Source of the DNA: Excoecaria cochinchinensis
Lineage: Eukaryota; Streptophyta; Magnoliopsida; Malpighiales; Euphorbiaceae
DNA: 64,000 bases
Reading direction: 5' to 3'
NCBI GenBank assembly: GCA_947683425.1
Contig: CANTUQ010000058.1
Location: 13,579,501 to 13,643,500, forward strand
In this document: one piece after another, positions 40,101-52,629 of the stretch
Numbering within the stretch: the stretch's first letter is position 1
How the letters are laid out: each line of letters begins with the position of its first letter
Program-made: the position numbers and the translations under genes
The notes under the pieces: model-generated
What the model was told of the DNA's origin: nothing
What the model saw: only the letters and a program-made list of their open reading frames with translations
Databases searched by the model: none

Positions 40101-40400
40101 TTCACCCATAATTCTTTTACTTTCTATAGATAAGATTTCCCCGTATTTACCCCCCAAAAACCGCAATGCTTCAACATGTATGCTTTACAATCAATAGTTC
40201 TCTAGGATCTAGATCATAGCATGTTAATTCATATGAATGATTGTCTCCCAAGTGCTACATGGAAAATGAATAAATTCAAAAGGTATTAGTAAAACAGATC
40301 GTCCTAGACCTCAGAATAAAACAAAAATTTGCAGTAAAGAACCCCCCACCCAAAAAAAAAAAACTCAGAATAAAGTCACTAATTACAGTAAAAAAGACAA

Positions 40401-40432
<32 letters not shown>

Positions 40433-43115
40433 TGACTAAATACCATAAGTGCCAGATCTTACCCTAAGACACCCAACAAAAGTTTAGCCAAGTAACCAAG
40501 AACAGTCAGAGCCCAAGCAGTCTCAGCCTGAAAACAATGGACAAAAATATCAACAATATGAAGAAATGAGTCAAGCAAAATGCTTAGTTAGAAGTATCAC
40601 CTTTTCTCCTTGCGGGTACATCTCTTCCAACAGCTTTACATCTTCTTCCAATTGTAGCAACTCCTAGAAATTTAAGTTTGCAGAAAAGTAAGTCTTGATA
40701 GCCACAACAAGGAATTGAAACCAATAAAACTAATTATTAAATTTTTCTCAACCACCTCAATAAGTGACCAATTCACTTGTTAATTCTTAAAATTGCAAAC
40801 TGCCAGTTAATTTGCAAAGCATCCAAAAAGTTTTCACACAAAATATGATCTCATTTGAGAAATATATTGCATACAAATACAAACATGGATTACTGCAGAT
40901 AACCATCTTTTAAAATAAACATCCAACAAAATAAAACAAATATTGACTCAAGTTTTTGACCTAAAAGAAAGCAACTTAATAGATGCGAATAGCAGCAGCT
41001 TTGAGTAGATAGAAAAAAGAAGTTTGAATTCTCAAAAAAAAAAAAAAAGGGGGGAAAAAAAAAAGGGGGGGACAAAGCAGAAGGCATAAGCAGTCAACAC
41101 ACTGACATGAAAAACAGCAAAGTTATGAACTTGATGTACCTTCTCTACTGCCTTCACATTTTTACGCCATTTTCTACCCTTAGAACCACTTCTTTCTTCC
41201 TGATGTAGAGCATCAGCTGCTTTCTTCAACTCTTTTGCTTTTTTACCTAGTTCAGTTGCTTCCTACAGAACATGAACAATTGTCAGCAAGCATCAGAGAA
41301 CACAGGTATTATCCCTCCACTCTCTACATCAACTTTTCCATACAGCATCGTAATGTGCAACAAGGACTCACCTTAATATACTGAGAGCGGGTGATAACAG
41401 CCTTCGGACGCCGAATGAATGAGAATATAAGTCCCAATGGCAAACAGGCAATACCAACACCGCCAAATATCTAATAATCATGAGGAGCACATTGAGAAAT
41501 GTAAACTAGCAAGCAAAAAGGATAAATGGAAGCCGTATTTATAAATCACAGTCGCCAAGTACATATATATTTCATGTCATGCATAATCTACTAGCATAAC
41601 CAATACTATCTAATTATAATAGATTATGCATTTTCAACATGGTCTATGATGTTAAAATTGCAAAAGGAATATATGTTATCATCCCTAAAGTTCACTTCTG
41701 TATTTGGGCCAAAGTACAAAAATTTCCAATAGTTAGAAGGCTATATTTTGGAGGTATAAGGAGTGAATTATACCGCAAAAAGTACAGATCCAACAATTGT
41801 AGCCAGAGCAACGACATATTCAGGAAATGTGGTGCGCATAGTCCATGTTTTTTCCGAGGACGCATTGGCAAGATATGCAGAGCACTGCAATGAGTAAAAA
41901 AGTTAGAGAAGAAAACAAGGAAACGATCCATATGCAGAGGCAAAAGGATGCGTTCAATAATTCTCTCCATTTTACAATAACAAAATGAAACACAGAAAGA
42001 GCAATATGCGGGAACAATAGTATTAATCAACTATTACCTGGTGGACACCACTTCCAATGCATGGTTGGCCGCTAGAGAATTCCCAAATGCTTGGAAAGTT
42101 TGCTGTGCCTGAAGAGAGATGCCTAACAGTGAAGTCCACCTTCCCAACTAGTCCTGATATACAAAATCAATGGAATGCAGTTATGTGTAATCCAAACAGA
42201 CAGTGAGATACAAATGACAAAGTTAAAAATCTTGAGGACGCCAAAGAAAGAAGCTGGACAGCATCCAAGCAAGTTTGTAATATCAATTTATACCATTCCA
42301 AATGCAGACTACCACAAAAAAAGTTTATTATATGTTAATTGGCTATAGGAATAAGTTTTGTTTACCATAAGATACAGCAATGATAATTTCTCTTACAGAA
42401 TATATCGAGTAGGTGAGGTAATGAAAATCCCACACAAAAAAAAGACTGGGAATTCCAGAATATAATGAAACATACTCTGCCGGGACTTTTACCCCAAAAT
42501 CCAACATCAAATCAGCTAAAATATTTCAAAACACATACTTTATTCTTTAAAACAAAACATAAAATCCAAAAGTACGAAGTACTTACCATATAGAATGCCA
42601 AGCACAAGACCGCATACGACGGCCGTTGTTATTACCCATAACAATGCGCTTTTTATCCTCTTGCCAATACTCCTGCGCCATTAAGCAACGTGACAAGCAA
42701 TTAATAAAGCTCCATTTACAGCTAATATCTACCTATGATTAAAATCAGAAATTAGAAAGACCTACTTGTCCTGGTCCCCTTCATAGTAGAACATAGCGAA
42801 GGGAATAACGAAAAAAACGAGCACAGCGTCCACAATATAGACAGCGATCCATAGATCTTTCATTGGCAAGGTGAGATTACACGCGCCATTATATATCGCA
42901 TGGCGACAAGCTTGACGGTTCGCGACATCCGCCGGTAACATCAAAATCGAAAGGAGGGCGATGGAAAGGCCGAAAACGACGACGATTTTAGGGAAATAAG
43001 CCTGATTCTTATCATCTGGATGTTGGTAATTGACGAGAAGGTAGACATTGAAGATAAAAACGACAATGCATACCACTATAGCAACAATAACTAGAGCGAG
43101 ATTGAAATCGCCCAT
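37188..43115 (-). CDS. LIMR/LMBR1 family multi-pass membrane protein
   Basis: Fourteen minus-strand exons keep frame and give 509 residues: 42766-43115, 42587-42672, 42038-42153, 41774-41884, 41372-41470, 41140-41262, 40601-40663, 40463-40527, 38550-38659, 38337-38451, 38169-38234, 37484-37594, 37333-37399, 37188-37235. The product starts MGDFNLALVIVAIVVCIVVF. It has about nine hydrophobic segments, a long coiled-coil-like charged stretch (KKAKELKKAADALHQEE to LEEMYPQGEK) in the middle and a short basic tail (GWRRKKPSGRFQLSS). This is the LMBR1-like architecture of the plant LIMR family (Arabidopsis At5g01460 type), related to LMBD1/lipocalin-receptor proteins. Biochemical role in plants is not established. 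The 1.8-kb intron 38660-40462 is AT-rich, with no gene seen. Confidence 0.93.
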
Positions 43116-43646
43116 TGTTCAAACTCTCGATTCGAAACCGAATCGATCGAGAGATTGAAAAGCTAGGGTTTTATTCTGGAACCAAAGGATTTGAATTTCG
43201 CAGATCTGGCTTTTTCAGAACAAAAGGTGGAGGGATTGGATTGGATTGGATTGGATTGGGTTGGACCGGACCAGTGAGGTCTTGGGGTGAAAGGAATGGG
43301 AGAGGATTAAATGACGTTTTTGTACGTAGAAAACAGTAAAATGGCAGTGAGAGATGATCGTTCAAGGAGGGATTTGTTCAGGGTTATAAAGGTCAATGGG
43401 TTCATTCCTCGTTAGTGTTTTCGAACAGCCTGTCCAGGAAGAGGCAGGCATTTTTGTTTTCAACTCTCAATTGATGTAAGAAAAAAGGCTCGCGGGCTCC
43501 GTAGCTTGGGGAGCTTGACTTAATAATATAAGACGTTGTCGTAACACAGGGTCGCGTTCTATATTCATTTAAATATCACGAGCATGAGATTTTTATGGTA
43601 TAGTAGTTTTTTTTTTTTCTCTCTACTTATGAATTGCATTTTATTT
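43116..43646. promoter_or_regulatory. Upstream region of the LIMR gene
   Basis: It includes a short (GGATT)n run at about 43234-43260. No TATA box is clear. The left border of the Mutator-like element follows. Confidence 0.4.
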
Positions 43647-43655
43647 TTATATTTA

Positions 43656-44928
43656 GGCTTAATATGTAAATTGGCACTTCAAGTTGTATATGTTTATCAT
43701 TTAGATACTTTAAATTGATTATTAAATAACTTTTAAACATAAAATTGAACGAAATGAGTATGTAATGGACAATCGTATTACGTGGATGACATCATATTGG
43801 ACCAATTAAAAATAGACACGTCTATTAAAAATAATCACTTAAATTCCTAAATCCCTCGTTACTCTCTCTTCTAGTTTCTTTCTTTCCCCTCTCTCACGGT
43901 TCTGGTTTCACTCTTACTGTGCCACCACGCCATCGTAGCAGTCAACACATGCCAACACTGCATCAATCTGGCAGCCACCGCGCACCAACAGCCGTCTTCC
44001 GACAGTGCATCATTCCCGCTCTCTGTTCTCTCCTCTCTCTTTGTTCTCTCCCCTCTCTCTGGCAGCGGCAAATGACGGTCTACAGGGGGAGACGAAAGAC
44101 GATTTTTTGTTCTCATCTTTGTGTTTCGTTAGGTTTGAGTAGTTGTCGATTTCAATCACTGTTATTTAATTATTTTTGTATTATTGGATCTGTGGACTGG
44201 TTAATTTTTGTAACGAGTATATGTTTGGATCCGTGAATCTGTTAATTTTTATTTGTTATTTGATGATTTGTTTATTATTGGATATGTGAATTGGTTAATT
44301 TTTGTAATGAGTATGTGTTTTGATATATGGATATGTTAATTTTATTTATTATTTGATGATTTATTTATTATTGGATCTATGATCATGATTCTTTTGTCCC
44401 TTCAACTCAAAATCATCATTTTCTAAAATCATGATTCCAAAATATAGACAATAACAAATAATGGACGATTCTAATTTGGTGTTGATCAAAATAGTATGCA
44501 GCATCTAATTTTTCTTTTTTTGGTATTTAATGCGGTCGATGTGAATATAATCATAGTTACTTTAGAATTGCGGAACCAATCATTGAGGTGCCGATTACTT
44601 AGTGGTTTTAAATTATGCAGTATAGGTTAGACATGATCACAATACAATTTGCAAGTGAGAAGAGATGGCGGTGATAGGAAAATGGAAGGGGAAATAAGGA
44701 AATATGTTTTTTTAGTATATTAATTGCATTTCACGCGCCTCCAACGCGTGAAACGCACCTTTTGTTGCCACATCATTTAATTTAATGCCGCATGTATTGT
44801 ACAGTCAGCAATAAGAGTTTATAAGTATTTTTATAATTAACTTTAGATATTAAATTGGTAAACTTGTAAATTAGAGAGGCGCCATTACAAACACATACAA
44901 CTTGAAGGGGCAAATTACATATTAAACC
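43656..44928. mobile_element. Mutator-like non-autonomous element with 9-bp target duplication
   Basis: 1273 bp. The left terminus begins GGCTTAATATGTAAATTGG. The right terminus, read inverted, begins GGTTTAATATGTAATTTGC; similarity runs on through CTTCAAGTTGTAT. A perfect 9-bp direct duplication TTATATTTA flanks both sides (43647-43655, 44929-44937), the size made by Mutator transposases. No transposase frame. The interior at about 43890-44110 is GC-rich and unlike the AT-rich termini, which could be captured host DNA (Pack-MULE) but is unproven. Confidence 0.85.
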
Positions 44929-44937
44929 TTATATTTA

Positions 44938-46347
44938 TAATTCTAGAAAGAACAAATATATATATATATATATATCTGCTATAAGTGCTATAATGTTTAA
45001 GATTTTTTTTTTAAATCAAGCCAGCACAATTTCATTACACGTTTTACTTGTAATTTAAAAAAAATATTTATTTAAGTTTGATCTATAAAAATTATTATGA
45101 ACTAAGCTAATAATATATGTCATTTATTATTAAAAATAGTTTTGTAATGTGACTAATAACTGGATACCTCTTCTATGAGTTCGGTTGCGCTTTACTCTTA
45201 AATCCGAACAGCCGAGTTGATCTGAATAAGCTCCCAATAACAGTTCGGTCTATCCTAATAGCTCGGTCTATCGTAACAGTTCGGAAAGAACTTGTCTCCA
45301 TGGGTTATCAGGATTGTCAGAATCTTTCAAAAACTTTGATTCCATTACAACGCGAGTTTTTCGTGTTCCAGCTTATCTAATCAAAAATCAACTTTATTTG
45401 ATTAAAAAATATCCTTATCTAATCAAGGTTTTTGAGTTCTATTCCATTTAGGACTTCAAGTCCTATTCTATTGAAAATACTTATTCTACGCATAAGTAGA
45501 TTTTTATTAACACTGATTTCTGACTCCATAAAAGAAGGAATCCAATTTTTTTTTTTCTTGATTTTTTTTCAATTGCAATATATTTACCTTCGTCAATTTT
45601 TCTAATTTGATCGTCAAAGTATCTCTTATCGGTAAATCCGCCGAAATTTTGTGTTTTCAGGTGACATCACCTAACTGCAAGCCTGGAAATTTTAGACTGT
45701 CATCAATGACATTTTCGTAATTGTTGAAAAAATTTAAGTAAATTTTGTTGGTCAGTATTGTGTCAAAAAAAATATGGGAGCAAAAAACTCTTAGTCTAGC
45801 TTTGCTGGAACTATGGGGAAGATAATTCATTTGGATTAGTGCTGGATAAAAAAAAAAAATCATTAAGTATATAGTTAAAATTAAATTTAAATCAGTTCAT
45901 GCGGTTAATCAATTCGATTAAATATAAATTTTAATTATAAAAATTATAGTTAATAGATTTGGATTTAGAATGGTGGTTAATTGTTTCTTTTCCCTCACAA
46001 CCAAAACGACCGGATATTTTAGTTATACCAAGATTAGTATTTTGGTTAATTGTTTCTATAATTTGTGATGTAGAATTTGATCAGAAAAAAGAAAAAAAAA
46101 AAGAAAAGAAAAGAAAAAAGAAAGAGTCAGGTAGAATTTTCTTTTATCATGTTTTTTTTTTGGCTTATATATATATATATATAGTGTAAGATAGCCTTTA
46201 ATATATATTTATATCTATACTATATATAAAACTACAAACTGAAAATTTTTTTAGACTAAATACCCCCATTATTTATATAATTAACGAAAATGATTAAATT
46301 AAAATCTGAGTAGAAAAGAACTATTAATAAATATAATTAACTAAAAT
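44938..46347. other. AT-rich intergenic stretch with a possible LTR remnant
   Basis: No gene. About 45170-45680 has repeated AGTTCGGTCTATC and then TTGATCGTCAAAGTATC followed by a TTTTCAGGTG-like tail, resembling the 3' half of some plant LTRs. I could not find a second LTR, terminal TG..CA pair or target duplication. Confidence 0.3.
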
Positions 46348-46434
46348 ATCAATGAATTTAATAGAAACCTAATTCAATTATATTTTGATACAATCAAAAT
46401 ATAATTGAATTAGGTTTCTATTAAATTCATTGAT
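46348..46434. repeat. Perfect inverted repeat, 42-bp arms, 3-base loop
   Basis: Arms 46348-46389 and 46393-46434 are exact reverse complements around the loop ACA. The arm contains TAGAAACCTAATTCAATTAT. The flanks do not continue the pairing. Confidence 0.95.
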
Positions 46435-47289
46435 TTTTCAATTCTTTTTATAGCATTGCGAGACAGAAAGAAGCCCTAAGACAAAATTAACCTTATATTT
46501 TTATGTTAGTGACAAAAATAGTCTTATTTAATTTTTTTTTTTTAAACTGAAATAACACTTGCTATTCTACTTCAATGTTCAAGTTGGTTTAGAATATAAT
46601 TTGTATTGTAAATTTTTTATTACCTGATGAGTTATGAGAATTTGAATATAATTGAACTTTTACGAATTTTGTTATTCTTTTTCCATTTAACCATTTATAT
46701 TTATTATTATTATTATTATTGGAATAGAATTAAACTTCTACAAATTTATTTAATATACAGCTAATATTGCTATTATTTTTTCATCTAACACTGGAATATG
46801 ACTTTAAATCACGTGTTTTAACTTACTTAAAACTACGCGTAGTACAAATTTTACTCGCATTTAAAAAAAAAAAACATTTGTAGTAACTTTATAAATAGTA
46901 TTTTTTAAAAAATAATTAATAAGAATTTATTCCATAAATAAATATTAAAAGTGATAAGTTTAATATAATATCATCATAACTAAAGCACAAACAACACCAT
47001 TAGTTGACCTCTTTATAAACGAAACAGAAATATCATGTATCATGTTACAAAGAAAAGCACAACCGAAAATTAAGAATGCATTTACTTAAAGAAAACAGTT
47101 TTTCTGTTTTCTGTGTTCTATTTTGTTAGAAAATTATAATATTTATTTTTTGTAAAAAATTTAAAAAATGCTTTTATTTATCAAAAAATAAAAAAATTTA
47201 TTTTCTATATATATGTGTACGTATGTACATGTACATATGCATATGCATATCAATAAATGGAAAATTAGAGTAATTATTTTCTATATATA
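46435..47289. other. AT-rich intergenic stretch
   Basis: Nothing recognised besides short ATT runs and the start of the CATA-type microsatellite near 47205. Confidence 0.45.
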
Positions 47290-47297
47290 TGTGTATG

Positions 47298-47991
47298 TAG
47301 GGGTGAGCAAAAAAACCGGACTCGGTTAACCGAAAAAAAAATTCGAAACCGAACCGATGAACTGGTTAACCGATTATAATGGACTGGTTAATGGTTAGTG
47401 TTTTGAAAAAACCGATATTAATGGGCTGGTTAATGGTTTTTGACTCATGTGACTGGTTAACCGAACCGAAACTGAATTTTTAGTTAATTTATTAATTTTT
47501 TAATAATTTATAACAATTTATATAACAATTTATCCTAATTAAAGGTGATCATGTACTGTTTTTTTCATTATACTAATTATTTTAAAGTTTTTAAATTTTT
47601 TTAATTGGCTATTAGTAAGTATAACAATTTATCTAATTAAAAGTGATTATGGACCGGTTAATATATTTACTTATTAAATATTAATTTTTAAAAACAAATT
47701 TGCTTATATCCACCAAATATTTTTATTTTAACAACAATAATGTTATTTTATAGTGAAAAAATTTTAATTTTTAAGTATCTTTAACATTTTAATTTTATTT
47801 ATGAATATATTTATAATTATAGTAGTTAACCGAAAAGTATTGGGTAACCGATCCGAAAATCCGAAACCGATAGACTGGTTAACCAATGGTAATGGACTGG
47901 TTAATGGACTGGAATTTCAAAAAACCGATATTAATGGACTGGTTAATGGACTGTGACTCATGGACTGGTTAACCGACCATGCTCACCCCTA
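47298..47991. mobile_element. Non-autonomous hAT-type transposon, copy 4 (best termini)
   Basis: 694 bp with perfect 12-bp inverted termini TAGGGGTGAGCA / TGCTCACCCCTA. Flanks TGTGTATG (47290-47297) and TGTGTATA (47992-47999) agree at 7 of 8 positions. Internal GGTTAACCGA motifs recur throughout. It lies inside the TA/CATA microsatellite. No coding frame. Confidence 0.88.
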
Positions 47992-48527
47992 TGTGTATAT
48001 ATGTATATACGTAGACATATATGCATATACATATGCATATACATATCAATAAATGGTAAATTAGAGTATTTATATTCTATATATATATGTATGTATGTAC
48101 ATATACATATAAATATATATATATATATATGCATAGCATGCACATGCATTTGTATATACATATATGTGTGTGTGCGTATATATATATGTATGTGTGTGTG
48201 TGTGTGCGCGCGCGCATATGCATGTATGTATATATGTATATGCATATGCATATGCACATATGTATATGCATGTGATATGTATGTATGTGTATATGTATAT
48301 GCGCGCGCGCGCACACACACACATATATGTATGTGTATGTGTATGTGTATGTGCATGTATATATATATACACATATGTATGTCTACGTACATGCATATAT
48401 ATGTATATGTATGTATATACATACATATGTAAATAAGTACATACATACATATATGTATATGTATGTACGTAGGCAAGTACATACATACATACATACATAC
48501 ATACATACATACATGTCTATGCATACA
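47992..48527. repeat. Mixed TA / TG / CATA microsatellite
   Basis: Low-complexity ATGT/CATA/GC runs, including (GC)n cores and a (CATA) run at about 48478-48515. All six frames are open and give Cys/Tyr/Val/His repeats (up to 236 residues), which are translation artefacts. The same sequence type recurs at 47205-47297 and 63637-63715. Confidence 0.93.
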
Positions 48528-49007
48528 TGATAACCCTACAAATATCATTTGCATAAAGGCGTATCTAGTCGGCCCAATCCACTGGCAAGGCCCAATAGTA
48601 GAGAGTAGAAGGCGTGAACTCCTGGGTAACGCGCACGCCCGATCGGCTGATGTGACCACCAGTCCCATCAGTCGTCTGACACAAAACCGCGCCCATGCCC
48701 ATCAACTACTCTGTGTCACTTCGCCGCACACTTACTCTAACTGCCAGTTATCACATTCCAGGCACTCAAGTGCACCTCAGCTATCTCTTATAAATAGCCC
48801 AACTAACGAGGGCACCAGATATTGAATCTCTAGCATTCTATCTCTAAGTATTCTCTCTCTAAAAGCTACTAATTTAAGTTTCGGAGTACTTACGCCTGAT
48901 CCGATCGGGCACTTTCTCTTGCAGGATCCACCCATCCGATCGGATCTTTCACTACAAACCGGCCAGCTCTCCTTCTATTTCAGATAAAGACATTCTGCGC
49001 TTTATCA
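48528..49007. mobile_element. Solo LTR with perfect 5-bp target duplication
   Basis: 480 bp beginning TGATAA and ending TTATCA, perfect inverted ends. It is flanked on both sides by ATACA (48523-48527, 49008-49012). A TATA-like TATAAATAG lies at about 48789. No coding sequence. The family is unassigned. Confidence 0.82.
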
Positions 49008-49021
49008 ATACATATACATAT

Positions 49022-52000
49022 TGTGACGTGCGCCGGAACCAGCAAAGCCCTCATTGAGCCCGCCTTTTGGGACTCGAGGGATCGGTTCGCGTTTTTATGA
49101 TCTTGGGCATCATGAGTCATCTTGGATGCCTCTTTTCCAATAGAATATTGAAAATGAAGATCTAGACCCACAACGCCTTTACGCACTTTTGAAATATTTT
49201 GGAGTCACCACCCAGTTTATAAGAAACTGGGAAAGGTCTCTAACCTCTATTGGTCTAAACCAGAGATGGTGTCTGGAACTTCACTCTTATTAATGATTTA
49301 AGTTTTATAAATGAGTTGTTAAAAAATCTAAATTCCATCTCTCATCTCACGCGGTATGTAATAAATTTAAAGCGCAATCATTCACTTCAAAAAGCGATAA
49401 ATAAAGCAGAACATAAATAAATTACAAAATAAATAAAAATGGGACAGAACAATCCCCCAAAATAAATAATAAAAATAAATAAATAAAAATTGGACAAAAC
49501 AATCCCCAAAATAAATACAAATATAAGCAAAATAAATAAACATATAAAAGGAATTAAAATAAAAGCATACATAAATCGGACAATTCATTTAGGAACGTTG
49601 GTTCCTTTTTTATTATTTAGAAAAATTAGAGAACTATTTTTTAGGGCATTGATTGGATAAAAATCGGAATGAGTGATCCCATTTTGAGAAAACTTAGTTC
49701 TCCATTTGAAAGTGTGATCTTTATTGGCTAAAATAGGACGTTGGTCCAATTTATTAATAAAAATTCCAAATTATTAATTATATAAAAGACGTGATTTTCT
49801 TTAGCGTGGATAATTAAAATAATATATTTTACATGCCAAAATAATAACATAAAATAAATGAAACAATTAAGATGCAAACCCTAAATTAGATGGCCTTCTA
49901 TCTCCCGATCCGAGCACATGTGCAACTCGCACAAGTAGATAAGTATTTGAGCCATAAAACAAATAATAAAGTAAAATGTTAGTGAAGTAAATTAAATAAC
50001 TGATATAATAAAAATAAATTAATTAATTAATTAACTAAACTTAGCTTAATAAAATAATTAATTAAAGTGATTAATAGATTTAATCAAATAATAATAAGAA
50101 AAATAACAATAATACTAAGACATATATTAATAATAACATTTGAAAACATATTCAAATAAGAAATTAATAATAATTAAGCTAAATGAACATAGTATATAAT
50201 AGTAAAATGAAATGAATTAAAATGACAAATCAAACACAAGAGGACGAAAAGCCATAAAGGATGAGAATCAAAATAAACTAATTAAAGCATCAGGTGAACG
50301 AGGAAAGGAAATCAAAGCATCACGTGATTAGCTAGACTAAAAGACAAAGTTTGGCCCAAAGTGATGAAATTAGAAATGGAAATGTAAACTAAAAAACAAT
50401 AAACTAAAGAGTGACGTGAACAAATAAATTGATTAACTAAAAATTAATTAAAGAAAATAATTAATTAAAACAAATGATAAGTCAATTAAACATGGACGAT
50501 TAACTAAATGGAAACAATTAAACAAAATGTATATGCATTAACATGAAAAGAAAATAAAATGAAACAAAGATAAATTGCATGGAAATAAAAGAAAAGTAAA
50601 AATCGGAATGGAGGTGAAAACACAGCTGTGTTTTCAAAGGAAACACAGCTGTGTTTCCACAACAGAACAATGGGCAACACGAAGAAAAGAAGAAAAAACA
50701 GGAGCGAGACAAAACGAATAGCACAGCTGTGCTTTTCAAACAAAGCAGAAGCACAGCTGTGCTCCTTGCGAAGCACAGCTGTGCTTTCACTCTGTCACAC
50801 AAAACACACAGCCGTCACTGGAAAAACGCAGGTTTTGAGCTTGAAAACCAAACCAAGTAACAGCCCCGACAAATCCAAACTATAAATCATGCATTGATAA
50901 TGATAAAACAAATTAAATTAAATAAACCATATATGGACAAAAATAAATAGAAACCAGCAAGCATATAAATTAAATGAATTACCGAAGGAAACACTACGAA
51001 TACAACCAAAAGAGGATAAATAAACAGAAAGAAAATGGAGGTAGATTCAGTGGGTTGGAGGTGACATACACAGGGTAAGACAAAGCAAAAACGGAGGCAA
51101 TAACTGACTGGCAAACAAGAATCAAGCGAGGAATAAAATCACGACACAAATGATCGAAGAATAGAGGTGAACAGAGGACAAAACCAGCAGACCAAAATGC
51201 AATATTAGATGATCAAAATGTACAAAATAAAGCAACACACACATTCTTTTAACCATAATAACTATTTTAAGATTATATCTGATAATTAACAATGACAAAT
51301 ATATAATAAACAAACTAACAACATCAAGCGAATAATATGCACAAGAATGGAGATATAACAGCTAAAATCCAACGAGAAAAGGAAGAAACGAAACTAAAGA
51401 AAGAAGAGAAAGAGAGAAGAAGTAAACCCAGTATTTACCCTCAGATTTTGATTATTTGATTAGCAAACGAAGCTCTTGATTTCCTCTTTGATTTTCTTAG
51501 AATAAAAGTTAAAAATAGATGCTACAAAATCCCAGTTGAAAAACACGCTTTAGAAAAAAACCAGTCCCTAGAATGATGGATTGGTCCTCACATTAAAACT
51601 CCTTTCTTTCTCACTCAAAAAAAACCCAAACCCATAATTCTTCTTTTGCTCTCTATCTCCTCTCTCTTTTCTCTGTGCTTTTCCTTTTTCTTTTTTCGAT
51701 AATGCTCTCTTCCCCCTTTTTTTCAGACTTCTTTCGCCTTTTTCTTTGCTCCTCCTTCCTTCCATTTTTTCAACTCTCATTTAATGTAGAGTGACATGAT
51801 CCTTCTTTTTCTTACCAAATCCATCACATAAACCCCCTTTTCAAACCCAACTCCCTGGAAATAAGGAGAGAAGATGCATGAGAGAGAGAGGGCAGGTGAG
51901 TGCAGTCCCTCACTTGTGTGAGGCTGGGCCTCACTAACGTGAGGCCTCCATCTCACAAAAGTGAGATGAGTCTCACCTGCCCAAGCCTAAGAAAAAACAT

Positions 52001-52089
52001 TTTCAAAATTTTTAATTTTTTTAATAAAGAAAAAATATTTTTAAATAAAGGAACGAAAACAATTTTTAAAGAAAATGCAAAAATATATT

Positions 52090-52137
<48 letters not shown>

Positions 52138-52293
52138 TTTTTAAAGAAAGATAAATATTTTTTACTAAAAGAAACGAAAATATATTTCTTGTCGAGGAAA
52201 CCGTCACTTTCATCTGCCTTTTACCCGTAAACAGGCATCATTTTTATCATAGGGTAACTTTGGTCTGAGCTGCCTCAGGACCCAGTGTCTACA
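49022..52293 (-). repeat. 3' LTR of element B
   Basis: 3272 bp from TGTGACGTG to GTGTCTACA on the + strand. It contains five exact CACAGCTGTG palindromes (about 50620-50790) and a TA/T-rich segment near 52100. The frames over it have no family match. Confidence 0.93.
50620..50790. repeat. CACAGCTGTG palindrome cluster, 3' LTR of B
   Basis: Five exact copies of the 10-bp palindrome CACAGCTGTG, which contains a CAGCTG E-box core. The other LTR has five exact copies and one variant in the same arrangement. Confidence 0.9.
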
Positions 52294-52306
52294 GTTGCCC
52301 CCAGTT
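52294..52306 (-). other. Polypurine tract of element B
   Basis: On the minus strand, AACTGGGGGCAAC lies directly before the TGTAGACAC start of the 3' LTR, the expected place for plus-strand priming. Confidence 0.8.
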
Positions 52307-52420
52307 TTGGAGAACTTAGCGTCTGGGTGCCTAAGTGAGCCAAAACTCAAAGAAAAAGAGAAGAGACACGTACCTGAAGCAGATGTCTTCTTGAACTGAG
52401 TGATGCTGTTGTGATTGTAG

Positions 52421-52620
52421 AAGCGGTAGTGCCGTGATCGTGCTAACCCTCCATAGAGTGGTAGTGCCGTCATCGTGCTAAGCGTTTAGAAGTGGTAGTG
52501 CCGTGGTCGTGCTAACCCTCCTTAGAGTGATAGTGCTGCCATCGTGCAAACCCTTCTGAGATTCAAAGCAGTAGTACCGTGATCATGCAAACCTTCCGTA
52601 GAACGGTAGTGCCGCCATCA
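52421..52620. repeat. Short tandem array 1 of element B (about 35-bp units)
   Basis: About six diverged units built on GTAGTGCCGTGATCGTGC followed by AACCCTCC and TAGAG variants. Not seen in element A, whose corresponding DNA is deleted or rearranged. Confidence 0.85.
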
Positions 52621-52629
52621 TGCAAACTG

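Noticed and set aside
41032..42030. Overlapping open frames on both strands in the LIMR introns and exons
   Set aside because: They are exon read-through into introns or antisense shadows; the spliced 509-residue frame explains the coding signal.
45170..45680. Possible solo LTR
   Set aside because: 3'-LTR-like words are present, but no TG..CA pair with matching target duplication was found.
47953..48668. Long open frames on both strands (up to 236 residues)
   Set aside because: They are produced by a TA/TG/CATA microsatellite and are rich in Cys, Tyr, His and Val repeats with no domain.
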